Below are positions 7,039-16,037 of a stretch of DNA of 64,000 bases, piece by piece. The position numbers were made by a program, and so were the translations under genes. Source of the DNA: DATIRA01 sp964553405 (lineage in GTDB: Bacteria > Pseudomonadota > Gammaproteobacteria > Steroidobacterales > Steroidobacteraceae); NCBI GenBank assembly GCA_964553405.1, contig CAZKLS010000002.1:1-64000 (forward strand), in the 5' to 3' direction. The notes beneath the pieces were generated by a model, which saw only the letters and a list, made by a program, of their open reading frames with translations, did not search any database and had not been told where the DNA came from. Within the stretch, counting starts at the first letter, position 1, and every line of letters begins with the position of its first letter.

Positions 7039-8850
7039 TCATCCCGGCCCGCAGCAGTTGCTGGCCGCGCCCGGGGCCCCGGCGAGACCCACGACCTGGC
7101 CGCGCCGCGTCCCCGGCCGATAGGTCGTGCAGCCCTTCACGCCCAGTGCGTGGGCTCGCTCGAAGAGCGCAGCGCAGGCGCCGGCGTCGGCGTCAGCGGG
7201 CAGGTTGATGGTCTTGGATATCGCGCCGTCCACCCAGGGCTGCAACACGGCCTGCATGCGCAGATGCGCCTCCGGGCTCAATTCGGTCGCGGTCACGAAG
7301 TGCCGGGGCGGCGGCTGGTCGCGATGGCATTCTCGCCAGCGCCGCAGCGCCCAGTCCGTGGTCTCCAGGCTGACGGGCTCGCCGCGTCGGCTGAGCACGG
7401 TTCTGCGGCCCTCGAGCTGGAATACGGGTTCGACGCCGCTCGAGACGTTTCCGGCCAGCAGGCTGATCGTCCCCGCGGGCGCGATCGAGACCAGGTGGCT
7501 GTTCCGGATGCCGTGGCGGGCGATACTGTCGCGCACGGCCGCGGGCAGCCGGCGCACGCATTCGCCGGCGAGGTAGCGCTCGCGATCGAAGCCTGGGAAG
7601 GCGCCCTTTTCGGCCGCCAGCAGAGCGGAGCTGGAGTAGGCGGCCGTGAAGATGCGACGCATCGTTCGCCCGGCAAGGTCCCGCGCGGCGTCGCTGTCGT
7701 AGTGCAGGCCGAGCGCGGCCAGCGTGTCGGCGAGTCCGGTGATCCCGAGCCCGATCCGGCGCGTCGTGCGCGCTATGTCGGCCTGCGCCGGCAACGGATA
7801 GCGCGTCACGTCGAGCACCGCGTCCAGGAAGCGCACGGCTGTCGGGACAGTCTCTGCCAGCGCTTCGATGTCCAGGCGTGCGTGCCTCGAGCAGGCGTCG
7901 CGGACGAAGGCGGTGAGGTTCAGCGAGCCCAGCACGCAGGCACCGTAAGGGGGCAGCGGCACTTCGCCGCAGGGATTGGTCGCGCTGAGGTCCTCGAGCC
8001 AGCGCAGGTTGTTGCCGCGGTTGATCGTGTCGACGAACAGCAGGCCGGGCTCGCAGCTCGCGTGGTTCGCCGCTGCGAGGCGACTCCAGAGTTCCCGCGC
8101 CGGGACGACCCGGTGGACGCGGCAGGGCACGCTGCCCTCGCGCCCGGGCCAGGATCGCGACACCAGCGTGGCCGGCCCGTCGTCGGGGTCGCCCGCACCC
8201 GCGGGAAACACCAGCGGCCAGGCCGCGTCCGAGTGCACCGCGGCGAGGAACTCGTCGGTGACCAGCACCGACAGGTTGAAATACTGCAGCGCGCCCGGCT
8301 GGAGTTTCGCGTCGATGAATTCGAGCAGGTCCGGGTGGTCGCAGCGCAAAGTCGCCATCATCGCGCCGCGCCGGCCTCCCGAGGCGAGCACGGTCGCGCA
8401 CATCGCGTTCCAGACGTGCATGAACGAAACGGGACCGGAGGCGATCGTACCTGCCGACGTCGCGGAGTCGCCCCTTGGACGCAGCGTGGAGAAGTCGCAG
8501 CCGATGCCGCCACCGTGCTGGAGCGTGACCGCGCTCTGCTCCAGCGCGCGGAAGATTCCCGCGATCGAGTCCTCGATGCGTCCCATCACGAAGCAGTTGA
8601 GCAGCGTAACCGAGCGCCCGGTGCCGGCTCCGGCCAGGATGCGGCCGCCCGGCAGGAAGCGAAAGCCCGCGAGCAGCTCCCGGAAACGCGCGGCCCAGTC
8701 CCCGGCACGAGCGCCTTCGGCCGCGGCGACGGCCGCGGCTACCCGGTCCCAGGTGCCGCCCGGGCCGTCCTCCAGTGGCGCGTCGGCGTGGCGCCACTGG
8801 TAGCGCTGTTCCCAGATCCAGCGGGCGAGCGGGTCGGCGAAGCGATCCAT
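7039..8850 (-). CDS. nrdJ: Adenosylcobalamin-dependent (class II) ribonucleotide reductase
   Basis: Reduces ribonucleotides to deoxyribonucleotides using a radical generated from coenzyme B12. The 603-residue chain shows an N-terminal active-site cysteine in LLNCFVMG, a GGGIGCDFSTLRP loop, the finger-loop motif NPCGEVPLPPYG with the thiyl Cys and the catalytic Glu, and a GTISLLAGNVSSGVEP loop. A C-terminal CC pair (NCCGPG) can act as the re-reducing swinging arm. The start ATG 8850 is preferred because the conserved ADPLARWIWEQRY begins there; ATG 8895 is possible. No B12 riboswitch was recognised upstream. Confidence 0.93.
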   Translation of the reverse strand: MDRFADPLARWIWEQRYQWRHADAPLEDGPGGTWDRVAAAVAAAEGARAGDWAARFRELLAGFRFLPGGRILAGAGTGRSVTLLNCFVMGRIEDSIAGIFRALEQSAVTLQHGGGIGCDFSTLRPRGDSATSAGTIASGPVSFMHVWNAMCATVLASGGRRGAMMATLRCDHPDLLEFIDAKLQPGALQYFNLSVLVTDEFLAAVHSDAAWPLVFPAGAGDPDDGPATLVSRSWPGREGSVPCRVHRVVPARELWSRLAAANHASCEPGLLFVDTINRGNNLRWLEDLSATNPCGEVPLPPYGACVLGSLNLTAFVRDACSRHARLDIEALAETVPTAVRFLDAVLDVTRYPLPAQADIARTTRRIGLGITGLADTLAALGLHYDSDAARDLAGRTMRRIFTAAYSSSALLAAEKGAFPGFDRERYLAGECVRRLPAAVRDSIARHGIRNSHLVSIAPAGTISLLAGNVSSGVEPVFQLEGRRTVLSRRGEPVSLETTDWALRRWRECHRDQPPPRHFVTATELSPEAHLRMQAVLQPWVDGAISKTINLPADADAGACAALFERAHALGVKGCTTYRPGTRRGQVVGLAGAPGAASNCCGPG

Positions 8851-9081
8851 CAGCTTCGATGCTATGCCCGCGCCGGACCGATCGACAACAGCCATCTACC
8901 GGGAGGCGGGCGGCGGAAAATGTGACCCGGCTCGCAGCTGCGAGACGGCTGCGCGGGACGTTTGGTTGGTGGCCCGGCGCTGCCGGCGCATACTCGATCG
9001 CGGTATCGTATCGGAGTCGACGATGGAGGCCCGGACCCGTCCCGCGGGAGCCCCCGGCAGGCGCCGGAGGCGTTGCGCACC

Positions 9082-11406
9082 ATGAAGACCGTACTTCTCG
9101 CCTACGAGCGCGACCAGGATTTCGCTTCGGTCGAGGCGCTGCTCGCCGCGCGTGGCCACCGCGTGCTCCGGGCTCGCAGCGGCGTCGAGGCGCTCGAGAT
9201 CGCGCGGCACGACCCGCCGCACGTGGTCGTCAGCGACGTGCTGCTGCCGCGGCTCGACGGCTTCGCGCTGTGCCGGCGCCTCAAGGAGGATCCGCTGCTG
9301 CAGCACGTCCCGGTCGTGATGCATTCGTTCCGTGTCGAGGGCGCCAAGTACGAGTCCTTCGCCGCCGAGGTCGGGGCGGAGCGTTTCGTGCCGCGCGGCG
9401 CGACGCTGGAGGAACTGGCCGAGTTCATCGAGAAGCAGAACGCCGGTTCCGGGACGATGCGGATGCCGGCACTGGTGCCGGAGCTGCTGGAGAAGCGCGA
9501 GCGCGACCGCCGCAGGCTGACCGAACTGGAGTCGCGCCTGCGCGAGATCGAGGCAGCGAACCGGCAGCAGGAGGCGGCGAACCGCGAGTTCCAGGCGGCC
9601 GAGCGGCAGCTGCGTGAGCGACTGGAGCAGGAGCAGCGGCAGAGAGCCGAGCTGGTCGCGACGGACTCGGCCAAGATCCGGGAGCTGCAGGCACGGGTCG
9701 TGGACCTGGAACGGGCCGGCAACGAGCTGGGGCGCGCGGAAACGCGCGCGCGGGAGGCGGCCGAGAAGGCCCGCGCCGAGCTAGCCCGGGTCCCGGAGCT
9801 CGAGAACCAGCTCGGGCAGCTGGGCGCAGAGCGCGATCGGCTGCAGGCTGAGGCGGCCGACCTGCGCAGGCGGCTGGCCGAACAGGAGGCGGCACTGGAG
9901 CGGGCCGTGTCGGAGGCCCAGCAAGGGGACGCGCTGCGTACCCGGGCGCTGGACGAGTCGCCGGCGCCCAGTTGCATCGTCGACGGCGAAGGCCGTATCG
10001 GCTACGCGAACGCGGCCCTCGCGACACTGCTCGCCCAGAATGCCGGCGAGCTGCAGGGACGGCGGATTTCGGATTTCGAGCTGCGCAGTTCCGGCGCGGA
10101 GACGACGATCCGCGCGGCTGCGATCGGCGGCGACGGCCAGATGCTGCAGGAGCTGCGCTGGCAGCGGCCCGACGGATCCGTGCTCGACGTGGAACTCGCC
10201 GGGAGTCCGCTCGAGGAGCCAGCCGGTTACCGGGTGGTGACCGTGCGCGACGTGACGCACCGCAAGCGCGCCACCCGGCGCTCCGAGCTGGATCAGAAGT
10301 GCCTCGGCAGCCTGGTGGACCTCGCGCAGCGTACACAGTCGCTGTCGGAGACGGAGATTCAGCGAGCCGCGGTCGAAATCGCAGCGCAGGTCACGGGTGG
10401 CCAGCTGGCCCTGCTGTTCATGGCGCTGCCCGAGCCGACGCAGCTGGAGCTCTCGGCGCGCCTCGACCAGGACGAACAGGGCTCGCTGGCGCGCTGGCGC
10501 GGAACACCGCCCGCGGATTCGGCCCTGCTCGAGTGCCTCGAATCCCAGCAGCCCGTGCTGCGCGACTCGCCGCAAGGCACCGGCGTGCTGGTCCAGTGCG
10601 GCCTGCCCGCGCAGTTCACCCGGCAGCTGGCCTTGCCGCTGCTCGATGGCAGTCGCGTGACCGGCGTGCTGCTGGTCGCGGACAAGCCGACGCCCTTCGA
10701 CGAGGACGACCGGCGCCGCGGCGCGCAACTGGCCGACGTCGCGTGGAAAGCGCTGCGTCGCCGGCGCTCCGATGCCGAGGTCGTCAGCGCCATGGATCAC
10801 ATGGAGCGGGTCATGCTCGGCACGGTCTCGGCGCTGGCAGAGATGGCCGAGCGCCAGGACGCGAACAAGACCGGTCGCAGCCACCGGGTCGCGGACCTGG
10901 CCGCCGACATCGGCGCCGCGCTCGGCCTTCCGGGCCACACGCTGCGCGGCCTGCGGGTCGCGGGCCAGCTGATCGACGTGGGCATGCTGCACATTCCGCG
11001 CGAGATCCTCTGGCGCCCGGGCCCGCTTGCGCCGGCCGAGTACGAGCTGGTCAAGACGCACGCCGAGCGCGGCTACGAGACGCTGCGCCAGATCGAGTTC
11101 CCGTGGCCGGTGGCCGAGGTCGTGCGGCAGCACCACGAGCGCACGGACGGGTCCGGGTATCCGCGCGGCCTCAAAGGGGAGGAGATCCTGCTGGAAGCGC
11201 GGATCGTCGCGGTCGCCGACGCCGTCGAGGCGATGCTCGCGCCGAGACCTCAGCGCGCGGCTCTCAGCACCGCCGACTGCATCGAAGAACTCCAGTCGCG
11301 GGCCGGACGGCGTTACGATGCGCGCGTGGTCAAGGCCTGCGTCAAACTGCTCCGGGAACGAGAGGATCACCAGGCCGGTGAAGCCCTGCGCAGCAGGATC
11401 GCCTGA
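9082..11406 (+). CDS. Receiver-coiled coil-PAS-GAF-HD-GYP signalling protein
   Basis: A 774-residue multidomain cytoplasmic signalling protein starting at ATG 9082. Residues 1-118 form a receiver domain with phospho-acceptor Asp in VVVSDVLLP. Residues about 120-285 are an Arg/Glu-rich coiled coil, 289-400 a PAS domain, 416-557 a GAF domain and 566-769 an HD-GYP domain, which in active members hydrolyses cyclic di-GMP. HHERTDGSGYPRGLKG is intact, but the HD signature LHDIGK is replaced by LIDVGM and ADxxDA by ADAVEA, so metal binding is doubtful. It is the first gene of a three-gene operon: the next gene starts 9 bp on. Confidence 0.85.
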   Translation: MKTVLLAYERDQDFASVEALLAARGHRVLRARSGVEALEIARHDPPHVVVSDVLLPRLDGFALCRRLKEDPLLQHVPVVMHSFRVEGAKYESFAAEVGAERFVPRGATLEELAEFIEKQNAGSGTMRMPALVPELLEKRERDRRRLTELESRLREIEAANRQQEAANREFQAAERQLRERLEQEQRQRAELVATDSAKIRELQARVVDLERAGNELGRAETRAREAAEKARAELARVPELENQLGQLGAERDRLQAEAADLRRRLAEQEAALERAVSEAQQGDALRTRALDESPAPSCIVDGEGRIGYANAALATLLAQNAGELQGRRISDFELRSSGAETTIRAAAIGGDGQMLQELRWQRPDGSVLDVELAGSPLEEPAGYRVVTVRDVTHRKRATRRSELDQKCLGSLVDLAQRTQSLSETEIQRAAVEIAAQVTGGQLALLFMALPEPTQLELSARLDQDEQGSLARWRGTPPADSALLECLESQQPVLRDSPQGTGVLVQCGLPAQFTRQLALPLLDGSRVTGVLLVADKPTPFDEDDRRRGAQLADVAWKALRRRRSDAEVVSAMDHMERVMLGTVSALAEMAERQDANKTGRSHRVADLAADIGAALGLPGHTLRGLRVAGQLIDVGMLHIPREILWRPGPLAPAEYELVKTHAERGYETLRQIEFPWPVAEVVRQHHERTDGSGYPRGLKGEEILLEARIVAVADAVEAMLAPRPQRAALSTADCIEELQSRAGRRYDARVVKACVKLLREREDHQAGEALRSRIA

Positions 11407-11415
11407 GCCGGCGGG

Positions 11416-12816
11416 ATGCAGCTCGAGTTCTTCGGTGCGGCCGGTGAGGTAACCGGCTCCTGCCACGTGCTGCGCGTCGGCCGCAGCACGCTGCTGCTCG
11501 ACTGCGGCCTGATACAGGGCGGCCCGTCCCCGCACGAGCGCAACCGGGCCCCGTTCCCGTTCGAGCCCGGATCCGTCGATGCGGTGGTGCTGAGCCACGC
11601 GCACGTGGACCACTGCGGACGGCTGCCGCTGCTGCGGCAGCAGGGGTTTCGCGGACCGATCTATGCCACGGCCGCGACCCGCGACCTGGCCCGGATCCTG
11701 CTGGCCGACAGCGCGAAGCTCGCCGAGCGCGACGCCGAGCGGGAAAATCGCCGTCGGGCGCGCGACGGGAACAAGCGGCGCGTCGAGCCGCTGTATTCGA
11801 CCGAGGACGCCGAGGCGACGCTGCGCCAGTTCCGCGCGGTCCCGTATGGCCGCCCGGTCACGGTATGCGACGGCGTCGAGCTGAGGTTTCGCGATGCGGG
11901 GCACATTCTCGGCTCGGCAAGTGCCTGGCTGGACCTGAACGAGGGCGACCTGCACCGCCGCCTGGTTTTCAGTGGCGATCTCGGCCAGTACGACTCGCCG
12001 ATCCTTCGCGATCCGGAGCCGGGCGACGGCGCGGACCTCGTGCTGATGGAAAGCACCTACGGCGACCGCAGGCACCGCGAACGCGAGCAGACCCTGGTCG
12101 AATTCGGGGAGATCCTTGAGGCCTGCCGCGGGAGCGGCGGCAACGTGCTGATCCCGGCGTTCGCGGTCGGGCGCAGCCAGGAGCTGCTCTACGAGCTCGG
12201 CACACATTTCGAAGCCTGGCGGCTCGGCGACTGGCAGATCTTCCTCGACAGCCCGATGGCCATCGAGGCGACCGGCGTGTACTGGGACCACGCCGACCTG
12301 TACGACGAGGAGGCGGCCCGTTTCCGCAGGCGCGCGCACAGCCTGCCGCCGCTGCCGAACCTGAAGCTCTGCCGCACGGCCGAGGAGTCGATGGCCGTCA
12401 ACCGCATCCGCGAGGGCGCCATCGTCATCGCCGGAAGCGGTATGTGCACCGGCGGGCGGATCGTGCATCACCTGAAGCACAATCTCGAGCGTCCCGAGTG
12501 CCATCTGATCTTTACCGGCTTCCAGGCGCAAGGCACGCTGGGGCGGGCGCTGGTGGACGGTCGCGAGTCGGTGCGCATCCACGGCGACGAGCTGGACGTC
12601 GCGATGCAGGTGCACACGCTCGGCGGCTTCTCGGCGCACGGCGACCAGTCGGACCTGCTGCGCTGGTACGAGGGCGTGGGCGGTCGACCGCCCGTCTGGC
12701 TCGTGCACGGCGAGAACGCGGCTTCCGCCGGCCTCGAGGACGCGCTGCTCGAGCGGGGCATCGAGGTCGGGATCGCCGAGCGCGGTCTGCACCTGGACCT
12801 CGGCGCGCTGCCTTGA
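11416..12816 (+). CDS. Metallo-beta-lactamase/beta-CASP RNA hydrolase
   Basis: A 466-residue member of the bacterial CPSF/RNase J-like family that cuts or trims RNA. Metal-binding motif HAHVDHCG lies near residue 59, with further ligands in DAGHILGSA and FSGDLGQYD. The beta-CASP motifs follow: MESTYGDRRH, PAFAVGRSQELLYEL, SPMAIEAT and IAGSGMCTGGR. The C-terminal GFSAHGDQSDLLRW supplies the last histidine. All key residues appear present. It sits between the HD-GYP sensor and the transporter with 9 bp and -4 bp spacing, so the three are probably co-translated. Confidence 0.92.
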   Translation: MQLEFFGAAGEVTGSCHVLRVGRSTLLLDCGLIQGGPSPHERNRAPFPFEPGSVDAVVLSHAHVDHCGRLPLLRQQGFRGPIYATAATRDLARILLADSAKLAERDAERENRRRARDGNKRRVEPLYSTEDAEATLRQFRAVPYGRPVTVCDGVELRFRDAGHILGSASAWLDLNEGDLHRRLVFSGDLGQYDSPILRDPEPGDGADLVLMESTYGDRRHREREQTLVEFGEILEACRGSGGNVLIPAFAVGRSQELLYELGTHFEAWRLGDWQIFLDSPMAIEATGVYWDHADLYDEEAARFRRRAHSLPPLPNLKLCRTAEESMAVNRIREGAIVIAGSGMCTGGRIVHHLKHNLERPECHLIFTGFQAQGTLGRALVDGRESVRIHGDELDVAMQVHTLGGFSAHGDQSDLLRWYEGVGGRPPVWLVHGENAASAGLEDALLERGIEVGIAERGLHLDLGALP

Positions 12817-14165
12817 GCGAGGGGCCGATCACGCCGGACCCGGCTGCGGGCGGCCGCGCGCGGGTGGACGGCTGGCCCGGGCGGCTCGCGGGGCTGCTGA
12901 ACGCCAGGCCTGAGGAATTCGGCGGCATGCTCGCCGCGTTCCTCTGCGCGTTCTGCATGTTCTCGAGCTATTCGATCCTCAGGCCGATTCGCGAGACCAT
13001 GGGCATCACCTCGGGCGTCTCGACGCTGCCGGCGCTGTTCTGGGGCACGTTCATCGCGATGCTGGCGGTGCAGCCGATCTACGGCTGGTTGACCTCGCGC
13101 TTTCGTCGCTCGACGTTCCTGCCCTGGGTCTACCTGTTCTTCATCCTGAACATCCTCGGCTTCTACGCCTGGTTCAACGCCCAGGCCGACCACACCTGGA
13201 TTGCGCGCGCCTATTTCATCTGGGTGAGCGTCTTCAACCTGTTCGTCGTCGCGGTTTTCTGGAGCCTGATGGCCGACGTGTTCAGCCGCGACCAGGCCGG
13301 CCGCCTGTTCGGCTTCATCGCCGCGGGCATCAGCCTGGGCGGGCTGTTCGGTCCGTTCCTCGGCCAGCGCCTCGCCGAGCCGCTCGGCACGATCAACCTG
13401 CTGCTCGTCTCCGCACTGCTGCTCGGCGGGTCGCTTGCATTCCTGATGCGGGTGCTGCACTGGCACCGCCGCCACGGCGAGAACGTCGCGGCAGGCGCGG
13501 ACCGGGATGCACGGCTCGGCGGAACCGCGCTGGCCGCGTTCCGCCAGGTCGCGAGTTCCCCGTACCTCGCGCTGCTGGCGTTGTTCGTCCTGCTGCTGAC
13601 CTGGGTGTCGACCTTTCTGTACCTCGAGCAGCAGGCGATGGTGGCCGAGGTGTTCGCCAGCCGGGACGAGCGGACTCGCTTCTTCAGCACGATCGACTTC
13701 TGGGTACAGGCGGGCTCTCTGACGACGCAGCTGCTGCTGTTCGGCCGGCTCTTTCGCTGGCTGGGCCTGCGCGCGCTGCTGGTTTCCGTGCCGCTGCTGA
13801 TGGCCGCAGGCTACGCCGTGCTCGCGCTCTACCCGCAGTTCGCCGTGCTGGTCGCGGTGATGATGGTGCGTCGCATCGGCGAATACTCGATCACCCGACC
13901 GTCGCGTGACACGCTGTATACGGTGGTCTCCAGGGAGGAGCGGTACAAGGCCAAGAGCCTGATCGACACGTTCGTCTACCGGGGCGGCGATGCCACCGCT
14001 GCATCGCTGCACGCACTGCTGAAGACGATCGGACTCGGAGTCTCGGGTATCGCCTGGTTCGGCGCCGCGATCGCCGGCGCCTGGGCCGTCGTGGCCTGGA
14101 CGCTGGGGACCCGGGGCGCCGCGCTCAGGAGCAGGCTCAGCCCTCCACCTCGAAGCGGATCGTGA
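12813..14165 (+). CDS. NTP/NDP exchange (TLC-like) / MFS-type transporter
   Basis: A 450-residue membrane protein. The start is a TTG at 12813 overlapping the previous stop (TTGA), consistent with translational coupling. About 11-12 hydrophobic segments are visible. The first carries FSSYSILRPIRETMGI, close to the YYxLRPxRDxMG pattern of ATP/ADP antiporter-like (TLC) proteins and their MFS relatives in free-living bacteria. MVRRIGEYSITRPSRDTLYTVV and YKAKSLIDTFVYRGGDA also fit that group. The substrate is not known; nucleotide exchange is only inferred from distant homology. Its 3' end overlaps the convergent TonB-fusion gene by 29 bp. Confidence 0.75.
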   Translation: MSEGPITPDPAAGGRARVDGWPGRLAGLLNARPEEFGGMLAAFLCAFCMFSSYSILRPIRETMGITSGVSTLPALFWGTFIAMLAVQPIYGWLTSRFRRSTFLPWVYLFFILNILGFYAWFNAQADHTWIARAYFIWVSVFNLFVVAVFWSLMADVFSRDQAGRLFGFIAAGISLGGLFGPFLGQRLAEPLGTINLLLVSALLLGGSLAFLMRVLHWHRRHGENVAAGADRDARLGGTALAAFRQVASSPYLALLALFVLLLTWVSTFLYLEQQAMVAEVFASRDERTRFFSTIDFWVQAGSLTTQLLLFGRLFRWLGLRALLVSVPLLMAAGYAVLALYPQFAVLVAVMMVRRIGEYSITRPSRDTLYTVVSREERYKAKSLIDTFVYRGGDATAASLHALLKTIGLGVSGIAWFGAAIAGAWAVVAWTLGTRGAALRSRLSPPPRSGS

Positions 14166-15741
14166 TGGCCGAGCGCTGCTGGACGGGTCTGCCGTTCACC
14201 GCACGGGGTCGAAAACGCCAGGAGGCGACTGCCTCGATCGCGGCGCGCTCGAACACTCCGGCAGGCCGTGAATCGAGGACCAGGACGTCGCCGACTGCGC
14301 CGGTCTCGGTCACCGTGAACTCCATTTGCACCCAGCCCTCGACCCCGTCCCTCAACGCCTGCGGCGGATAGACGGGATCGGGAGCGTACAGGCGCTCGAG
14401 CTCACCCACTGCCTGCAACGGGGTCGCGATCTCGAACCCGCGGGCCTGCGTGGCCGCCGCTGCTGCAGTGCCGGCTTCAGCAGGGGCCGGAGGTTCGTCG
14501 TCGATGCCGGCGGTCGGGTGGCCCGAGCTGATCGGTCCGCCGAAGCTGCCCGGCCCCTGCATCGGCACGGCCAGTGGGCGCGGCGGTGGCCGGTCGGCAC
14601 GCTGCGTCGGCGCCGGCCGCAGCGGGTCCGGGCGGACCACCGGGGGCTCGCGGGTCTGCCAGGCCGCGGGGGCGCCGGGATCGGCGACCGGCGGAGCCTG
14701 CGTGCCGGGCGCAGCGACGAACGGTGTCGGCGTGTCGCCGGCGCCTGCCGGCGCGGTCGGTGGACCCGGTGCCGCAACCTGTGGCGCGGCCGCCGGCGGG
14801 TCGTCCAGCGCGGGGCCACGAGGCGCGAGCTCGGCTGCGGCGCGCAGCGCCTCCTGGTGATCAGGCGCCGCTGCCAGCACCCGGTTCACGAGCCGTTTCG
14901 CTTCGTCGGCGTCGCCGCCGGCGCGTCGTTGCTCCGCCTGGCCGAGGATCGCGGCGATGCTCTTCTGCAGGCCGTCGCGTGCCTCCTGGTTGTCGGGCCG
15001 GGCGAGCAGCACCGCGTAGTACAGGTCGAGGGCGTTCCTGCCGGGCGGTGACTCGTAGCGCTTCGCCGCCAGCGCTGCCCGGGCACTGGCGAGCACCGGG
15101 TCGGCCGTGCGTGGTGCGACCACGGTCGCCTCCGGGGACGGACCCGGCGCCGGCGTCCGGGCGACGAAGAACTCGCTACGATTGACCAGCAGGGCGATCA
15201 CGGCCAACAGGACCGCGAGGCCGACGGCAAGCAGGGCCCGGCGGACCCGACCGGTCGGGGCGGCGAGCCCCGGCCCGAGTGGCAGCAGCGATTCCCCCGG
15301 TGGTTCCTCGCTCTGCGCGACGTAGTGGCGCACCGCTGCGTTCAGGAACATCCCGGCTCGCTTCGGCGACAAGGGCTTGTGCATGAAGCGGTAGACGAGG
15401 CCGTCGCTGATCAGCCGTGCGAGCAGGCTCTCGTCGTCCTTGCGGCCGGCGACCAGCGTCACGACGTCGGGGAACTGGTCCCTGATCTGCTCGATCAACG
15501 AGCCAGGGTTGGTGGATACCGAAGCCATGTCCACCAGCAGCACGCCGCAGCGTCCGGTCAGCAGCAGGTCCACCGCTTCCTCGGCCGAGCGCGCCCGCCA
15601 GACCGGATTGCGCTCGCCGACCGCGTCCCGGATCGACTGGAACAACCCGGCGTCGGGCGAGAGGACCACGACGTCGACCAGTGCGCCCGACACCGGTCGT
15701 ACGCCTGTCCTGGTCTGGAGTAGCAGATGCTGCGTGGCCAC
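14137..15741 (-). CDS. Receiver-transmembrane-TonB fusion protein
   Basis: A 534-residue protein with an unusual domain order. Residues about 14-140 resemble a response-regulator receiver (strand VDVVVLSP, Asp in VLLVDMAS, Lys in MHKPLS). One membrane helix follows (about 167-190, ALLAVGLAVLLAVIALLV). The periplasmic part has a short TPR-like helical stretch (205-285), a long Pro/Ala-rich linker (285-430) and a TonB C-terminal domain (447-534: YPPQALRDGVEGWVQMEF, SRPAGVFERAAIEAV, WRFRPR). The membrane helix lacks the SxxxH typical of ExbB-coupled TonB. The start is GTG 15741; the upstream frame extension is not protein-like. No exbBD or receptor gene is near. Confidence 0.8.
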   Translation of the reverse strand: MATQHLLLQTRTGVRPVSGALVDVVVLSPDAGLFQSIRDAVGERNPVWRARSAEEAVDLLLTGRCGVLLVDMASVSTNPGSLIEQIRDQFPDVVTLVAGRKDDESLLARLISDGLVYRFMHKPLSPKRAGMFLNAAVRHYVAQSEEPPGESLLPLGPGLAAPTGRVRRALLAVGLAVLLAVIALLVNRSEFFVARTPAPGPSPEATVVAPRTADPVLASARAALAAKRYESPPGRNALDLYYAVLLARPDNQEARDGLQKSIAAILGQAEQRRAGGDADEAKRLVNRVLAAAPDHQEALRAAAELAPRGPALDDPPAAAPQVAAPGPPTAPAGAGDTPTPFVAAPGTQAPPVADPGAPAAWQTREPPVVRPDPLRPAPTQRADRPPPRPLAVPMQGPGSFGGPISSGHPTAGIDDEPPAPAEAGTAAAAATQARGFEIATPLQAVGELERLYAPDPVYPPQALRDGVEGWVQMEFTVTETGAVGDVLVLDSRPAGVFERAAIEAVASWRFRPRAVNGRPVQQRSAITIRFEVEG

Positions 15742-16037
15742 TGATGCCCCGGGTCTGTCCTGAGTTGCCGGTCCGCTGAACGACACCGGCAGCGACCCGG
15801 CCGGGCTCCGGCCCGGGCTGCGAACTCGAAACCGGATTGCGCACCACCGCTGCGTCGCCGTCCACTTCCAGTCGTGAAAAACCTGAGGTAATTCAAAGTT
15901 CCGGGCCGATCCAGCGGGTCCGCCGGCGGGTCTGCCGCAGTGGCGATACCCGCCCTCGCGCTCGACAGCGTTCACCCGCTGCTTCATGATTCCGGCCGGA
16001 CCCGGAGAAGGCCGGTTGACCGGTCCGGTGTGGCGGT

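Noticed and set aside
8851..9081. Possible B12 riboswitch upstream of the class II ribonucleotide reductase
   Set aside because: No B12-box-like sequence was seen on the minus strand; only a 14-bp palindrome (8931-8944) is present.
9781..12792. 1003-codon open frame on the minus strand opposite the HD-GYP and beta-CASP genes
   Set aside because: It mirrors two clear genes, has no domain, and is the expected shadow of high-GC third positions.
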